A program made the translations under genes and the position numbers. A stretch of 16,721 nucleotides of DNA, from positions 1 to 16,721 of the forward strand of contig CALAMB010000460.1 in NCBI GenBank assembly GCA_937925645.1, read 5' to 3'. Below the pieces are notes generated by a model. The model had not been told where the DNA came from, ran no database searches, and saw only the letters and a list, made by a program, of their open reading frames with translations. The first letter of the stretch is position 1; the number at the start of each line of letters is the position of its first letter. This DNA is from an uncultured Acidobacteriota bacterium. Lineage in GTDB: Bacteria > Acidobacteriota > JAAYUB01. Below, one piece after another: positions 14,633 to 16,721 of the stretch.

Positions 14633-15127
14633 TCAGCGGGCGTACTTTTTGAGCATCATGGAGTCGACGAGTTCGGGCACCAGGTCCTTCAGGAACCCGC
14701 CCTGGGCGTACACCTCCTTGACCAGCCGGGAGCTCAGGAAGGAGTACTTGAACGCCGGCACCAGAAAGAGGGTTTCGATCTCCGGCGCCAGCTTGCGGTT
14801 CATGAGGGCCATCTGGAGCTCGTACTCGTAGTCCGAGACGGCCCGGATGCCGCGGATGATGACGGTGGCGCCGTGCTGGCGCGCCGCGTCCACGAGAAGC
14901 CCGCTGAAATGGATGGGTTCCACGTGGCCATTCAGTCCGCGAACGGCCTGCCGGAGCATTTCCAGTCGCTCCTCCGGCGTGAACAGGGCGGTCTTGTCGG
15001 CGTTGATCAGGATGGCGGGGATGACGGTGTCGAACACCTCCAGGCTGCGCTGGATGATGTCCACGTGGCCGTTGGTGACCGGATCAAACGAGCCGGGGTA
15101 AATGGCGATGACGGAGCGTGGCTTCAT
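14633..15127 (-). CDS. coaD: Phosphopantetheine adenylyltransferase CoaD
   Basis: Transfers AMP from ATP to 4'-phosphopantetheine, the next-to-last step of coenzyme A synthesis. The 164-residue protein is the usual size and has the nucleotidyltransferase motifs: YPGSFDPVTNGH (10-21, with Thr18 and His21), RGIRAVSDYEYELQMALMN in the middle and FLSSRLVKE as the ISSxxxR-like ATP loop. ATG 15127 is preceded by AGGAG at six bases and gives the family-typical N-terminus; an in-frame GTG at 15187 would add 20 unrelated residues and is rejected. It is the first gene of the operon with the hexomutase, dapF-like and trmJ genes. Confidence 0.96.
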   Translation of the reverse strand: MKPRSVIAIYPGSFDPVTNGHVDIIQRSLEVFDTVIPAILINADKTALFTPEERLEMLRQAVRGLNGHVEPIHFSGLLVDAARQHGATVIIRGIRAVSDYEYELQMALMNRKLAPEIETLFLVPAFKYSFLSSRLVKEVYAQGGFLKDLVPELVDSMMLKKYAR

Positions 15128-15162
15128 GAGATCTCCTCGGGGCGGAATCGGCGCCGGCAACT

Positions 15163-15193
15163 CCGCCGGTTGTGCGGCCACCCGCAACGGCGG
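15163..15193 (-). other. Hairpin in the coaD leader
   Basis: In the leader between the coaD promoter and its start, CCGCCG (15193-15188) pairs with CGGCGG (15168-15163), with further TTG/CAA and CGG/CCG pairs inside. It has no T run after it. It could affect mRNA stability or simply reflect high GC; no known riboswitch pattern was recognised. Confidence 0.3.
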
Positions 15194-15234
15194 CGGGCTC
15201 CGCGCGGCGGGCCGGCTCTGACCGATGAAGGTTC

Positions 15235-15263
15235 AATATAGGAGAATTGCCGGCGGCTGTAAA
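15235..15263 (-). promoter_or_regulatory. Promoter of the coaD-mutase-dapF-trmJ operon
   Basis: On the minus strand TTTACA (15263-15258), a 17-base spacer and TATATT (15240-15235) lie about 110 bases before coaD, immediately after the end of dus. Both boxes are five of six to the sigma70 consensus and spacing is ideal. The leader would be about 100 nt. Confidence 0.65.
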
Positions 15264-15269
15264 GGAGAT

Positions 15270-16217
15270 TCAAGGCGGGCCGGGCGGAGCGGTGCCGGCG
15301 GTCGCGTCGGCGGGACAGGCGGCGAAGAACGCGGCGATCCGGTCGCGGGCCTCCGCCAGACTGCCGGCGGACTGGACCCGCGTGCGGAGACTATGGCCGA
15401 AGGCCAGCGGCTGGGCCAGCCAGTGAGTGAAGATCTTCAGTCGCGAGAGGCGCCGTTCCGGCGGCAGGTAACGCTCCAGCAACGCGATGAACGCTTCGAG
15501 GATCGAGGCCGGGTCGACCGGCGGGGCCGCCGGGTCGGCGATCTCCCGGAACAGTCCCGGCCGCATGGCGGCCCCGCGGCCGATCATCACGCCGTCGCAG
15601 CCGGTCTCCGCCCTGAGGCGGCGGGCGTCTTCGGCGGTCAGGACGTCGCCGTTCCCCACCACCGGCACGCCGGCCCACTGGCGCACCCGGGCGACATAGT
15701 CCCACCGGGCGCGCCCCTTGAACTTTTCGTGCTGCCAGCGCGGGTGGACGGTCACGGTCTGCACGCCCTCCGCCCCCAGCATCCGGCAGAAATCCGGCAG
15801 GCCGGCGGCGTGCTCCGCCCAGCCCAGGCGGATCTTGACGCTCAGGTGGCCGCCGAACGAGTGCCGGACGGCCGCCACAACGGCGCGCGCCCGGTCCGGG
15901 TCGCGCATCAGGGCGACACCCTGGCCCTTGGCGATGAGCTGTGGCGCCGAGCAGCCCATGTTCAGGTCCACCCGCGTCACGCCCCGCGATTCGAGCAGGG
16001 CGACGGCGCGGCCCATCAGCTCGGGATCGCCGCCGACGATCTGGTGGACGAGCCCCGTCTCGGCCGGATCCTGGATTAGGAAGACCGACCGGTGCGCCGG
16101 CTCGCGGACCAGCCGGCCGGCGGAGAGCATCTCCGTGAAATACACGTCGCAGCCGCCGAGGCGCCGGAGCAGCATCCGGAAGGCGGCGTGGCTCACTTCC
16201 GCCATGGGTGCCAGCAC
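15270..16217 (-). CDS. tRNA-dihydrouridine synthase (Dus family)
   Basis: FMN enzyme that reduces uridine to dihydrouridine in tRNA D-loops or other sites. From GTG 16217 it is 315 residues: the FMN barrel start LAPMAEVSHAAFR, TEMLSA, the catalytic Cys in DLNMGCSAPQLIAKGQG, FMN-binding VKIRLGW, VHPRWQHEKFKGRARW (usually VHGRTR), GNGDV and the phosphate loop GVMIGRGAAMRPGLF. A C-terminal helical tRNA-binding domain follows. The N-terminus is uncertain: the frame runs upstream as GDGPLVLAPM, as in other Dus proteins, but has no ATG, GTG or TTG above 16217 before an in-frame stop near 16347. I could not place it firmly as DusA, B or C; DusB-like is most likely from general layout. Its own promoter lies upstream. 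Confidence 0.9.
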   Translation of the reverse strand: MLAPMAEVSHAAFRMLLRRLGGCDVYFTEMLSAGRLVREPAHRSVFLIQDPAETGLVHQIVGGDPELMGRAVALLESRGVTRVDLNMGCSAPQLIAKGQGVALMRDPDRARAVVAAVRHSFGGHLSVKIRLGWAEHAAGLPDFCRMLGAEGVQTVTVHPRWQHEKFKGRARWDYVARVRQWAGVPVVGNGDVLTAEDARRLRAETGCDGVMIGRGAAMRPGLFREIADPAAPPVDPASILEAFIALLERYLPPERRLSRLKIFTHWLAQPLAFGHSLRTRVQSAGSLAEARDRIAAFFAACPADATAGTAPPGPP

Positions 16218-16342
16218 GAGCGGACCGTCGCCGGGAAACCCGAACGGAGCAGCGGCACGCGGATCAGGTGGGGGGACTAAATCGGCTGGGATAAGCGGCC
16301 TCCGTCGCGCTGGCCGGGAGTGTCCGGCGGCGTCGAGCGCTT

Positions 16343-16371
16343 TTTATACCACGGTCCGGCCGGGCTGTAAA
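16343..16371 (-). promoter_or_regulatory. Promoter of the dus gene
   Basis: On the minus strand TTTACA (16371-16366), a 17-base spacer, then TATAAA (16348-16343) preceded by the TGG extension. The -35 is the same hexamer as in the coaD promoter. A leader of about 120 nt to GTG 16217 would result. It is divergent from the pilT promoter, about 30 bp away. Confidence 0.65.
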
Positions 16372-16401
16372 TGGCGGTCCTGTCAGCGCCGACACAATAT
16401 C

Positions 16402-16430
16402 TTGACACCTCCGGGGGGCTGGATTAAGAT
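16402..16430 (+). promoter_or_regulatory. Promoter of pilT
   Basis: TTGACA (16402-16407), exactly 17 bases, then TAAGAT (16425-16430). The -35 box is perfect. Transcription would start near 16437, giving a leader of about 23 nt with GGGG as a modest ribosome site before ATG 16460. Confidence 0.65.
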
Positions 16431-16459
16431 GAAACCAATCTGTAAATCGGGGCAACATC

Positions 16460-16721
16460 ATGAAAGTAGATGACCTGCTGAAGATCGCCGTGGCGAAGGG
16501 GGCGTCGGACCTTCACCTCAAAGCGGGTTCGTTCCCCCACGTCCGGGTCAATGGCGAGCTGGTGCCGCTCATCGACTTCAAGAAGCTCACGAAAGAGGAC
16601 ACGCTCCTCATGGCTTTTGGCATCATGAACAATCGCCAGAAGCTGTATTTCAAGGAGAATTCCGAACTCGACCTGGCCTACGGCGTCAAGGCCCTGGGCC
16701 GGTTCCGCGTGAACGTCTTCC
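16460..16721 (+). CDS. pilT: Type IV pilus retraction ATPase PilT (partial, 5' end only)
   Basis: Hexameric ATPase that depolymerises type IV pili and drives twitching. Only the first 87 codons are in the window. They show the PilT N-terminal PAS-like domain: MKVDDLLKIAVAKGASDLHL, then GSFPHVRVNGELVPL and later SELDLAYGVKALGRFRVNVF, the usual order in PilT. The Walker motifs lie beyond the right edge, so PilU or another PilT-like ATPase cannot be fully excluded. It has its own strong promoter and is divergent from dus. Confidence 0.9.
   Translation, partial: MKVDDLLKIAVAKGASDLHLKAGSFPHVRVNGELVPLIDFKKLTKEDTLLMAFGIMNNRQKLYFKENSELDLAYGVKALGRFRVNVF

Noticed and set aside
15128..15187. 20-residue N-terminal extension of CoaD
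   Set aside because: The ribosome site is directly before ATG 15127 and CoaD proteins begin there; the extension has no similarity to the family.
13441..15241. Two long plus-strand frames (403 and 341 codons)
   Set aside because: They are antisense to the hexomutase and coaD, whose catalytic motifs are complete.
1..16721. CRISPR array, insertion sequence, prophage or tRNA genes
   Set aside because: No spaced direct repeats, transposase motifs, terminal inverted repeats or tRNA-like folds other than tmRNA were seen on either strand.

Overview
The window is high-GC DNA (I estimate roughly 65% by eye) from a Gram-negative-type bacterium. It encodes an outer-membrane FadL-family channel, a DapF-family protein (diaminopimelate pathway), a type IV pilus ATPase and the C5 haem route (HemA). 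Genes are compact and many are in operons. A lineage near Acidobacteriota would fit the mix (HemX/HemA, cache sensor, soluble Ser/Thr kinase, PilT), but this is a low-confidence inference; no rRNA is present to settle it.

Layout. (1) 1-4828, minus strand: uvrA, a HemX/CcsA-like membrane protein and hemA (its 3' end lies outside the window) form one operon. uvrA and the membrane gene share an ATGA stop/start overlap, and a TGGTATAAT promoter lies just upstream of uvrA. (2) 4894-6980: a membrane dCache sensor without an output domain (minus) is divergent from a soluble Ser/Thr kinase (plus) across a 140-bp intergenic region with a promoter for each gene. (3) 7005-8442: a FadL/OmpP1-type channel with promoter, strong ribosome site and terminator. 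(4) 8480-8862: the tmRNA gene ssrA. (5) 9210-9734: an unrecognised small exported protein. (6) 9847-11583: recJ, starting at TTG directly after a promoter. (7) 15127 back to 11564, minus: coaD, phosphomannomutase/phosphoglucomutase, dapF-like and trmJ, tightly packed behind a TTTACA-17-TATATT promoter; trmJ overlaps recJ tail-to-tail by 20 bp. (8) 15270-16217, minus: a tRNA-dihydrouridine synthase. (9) 16460 to the right edge: the 5' end of pilT, divergent from dus.

Most genes are housekeeping: DNA repair (UvrA, RecJ), tRNA modification (TrmJ, Dus), ribosome rescue (tmRNA), and haem, CoA, cell-wall and sugar-phosphate metabolism. No mobile element, CRISPR array or defence island is visible. 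The points most worth a second look are: the DapF-family protein in which both catalytic cysteines are serine and the conserved glutamate is histidine; the output-less cache sensor facing a soluble kinase that has DFS instead of DFG; a recurrent extended -10 motif (TGGTATAAT); and recJ, whose only usable start is a near-leaderless TTG.
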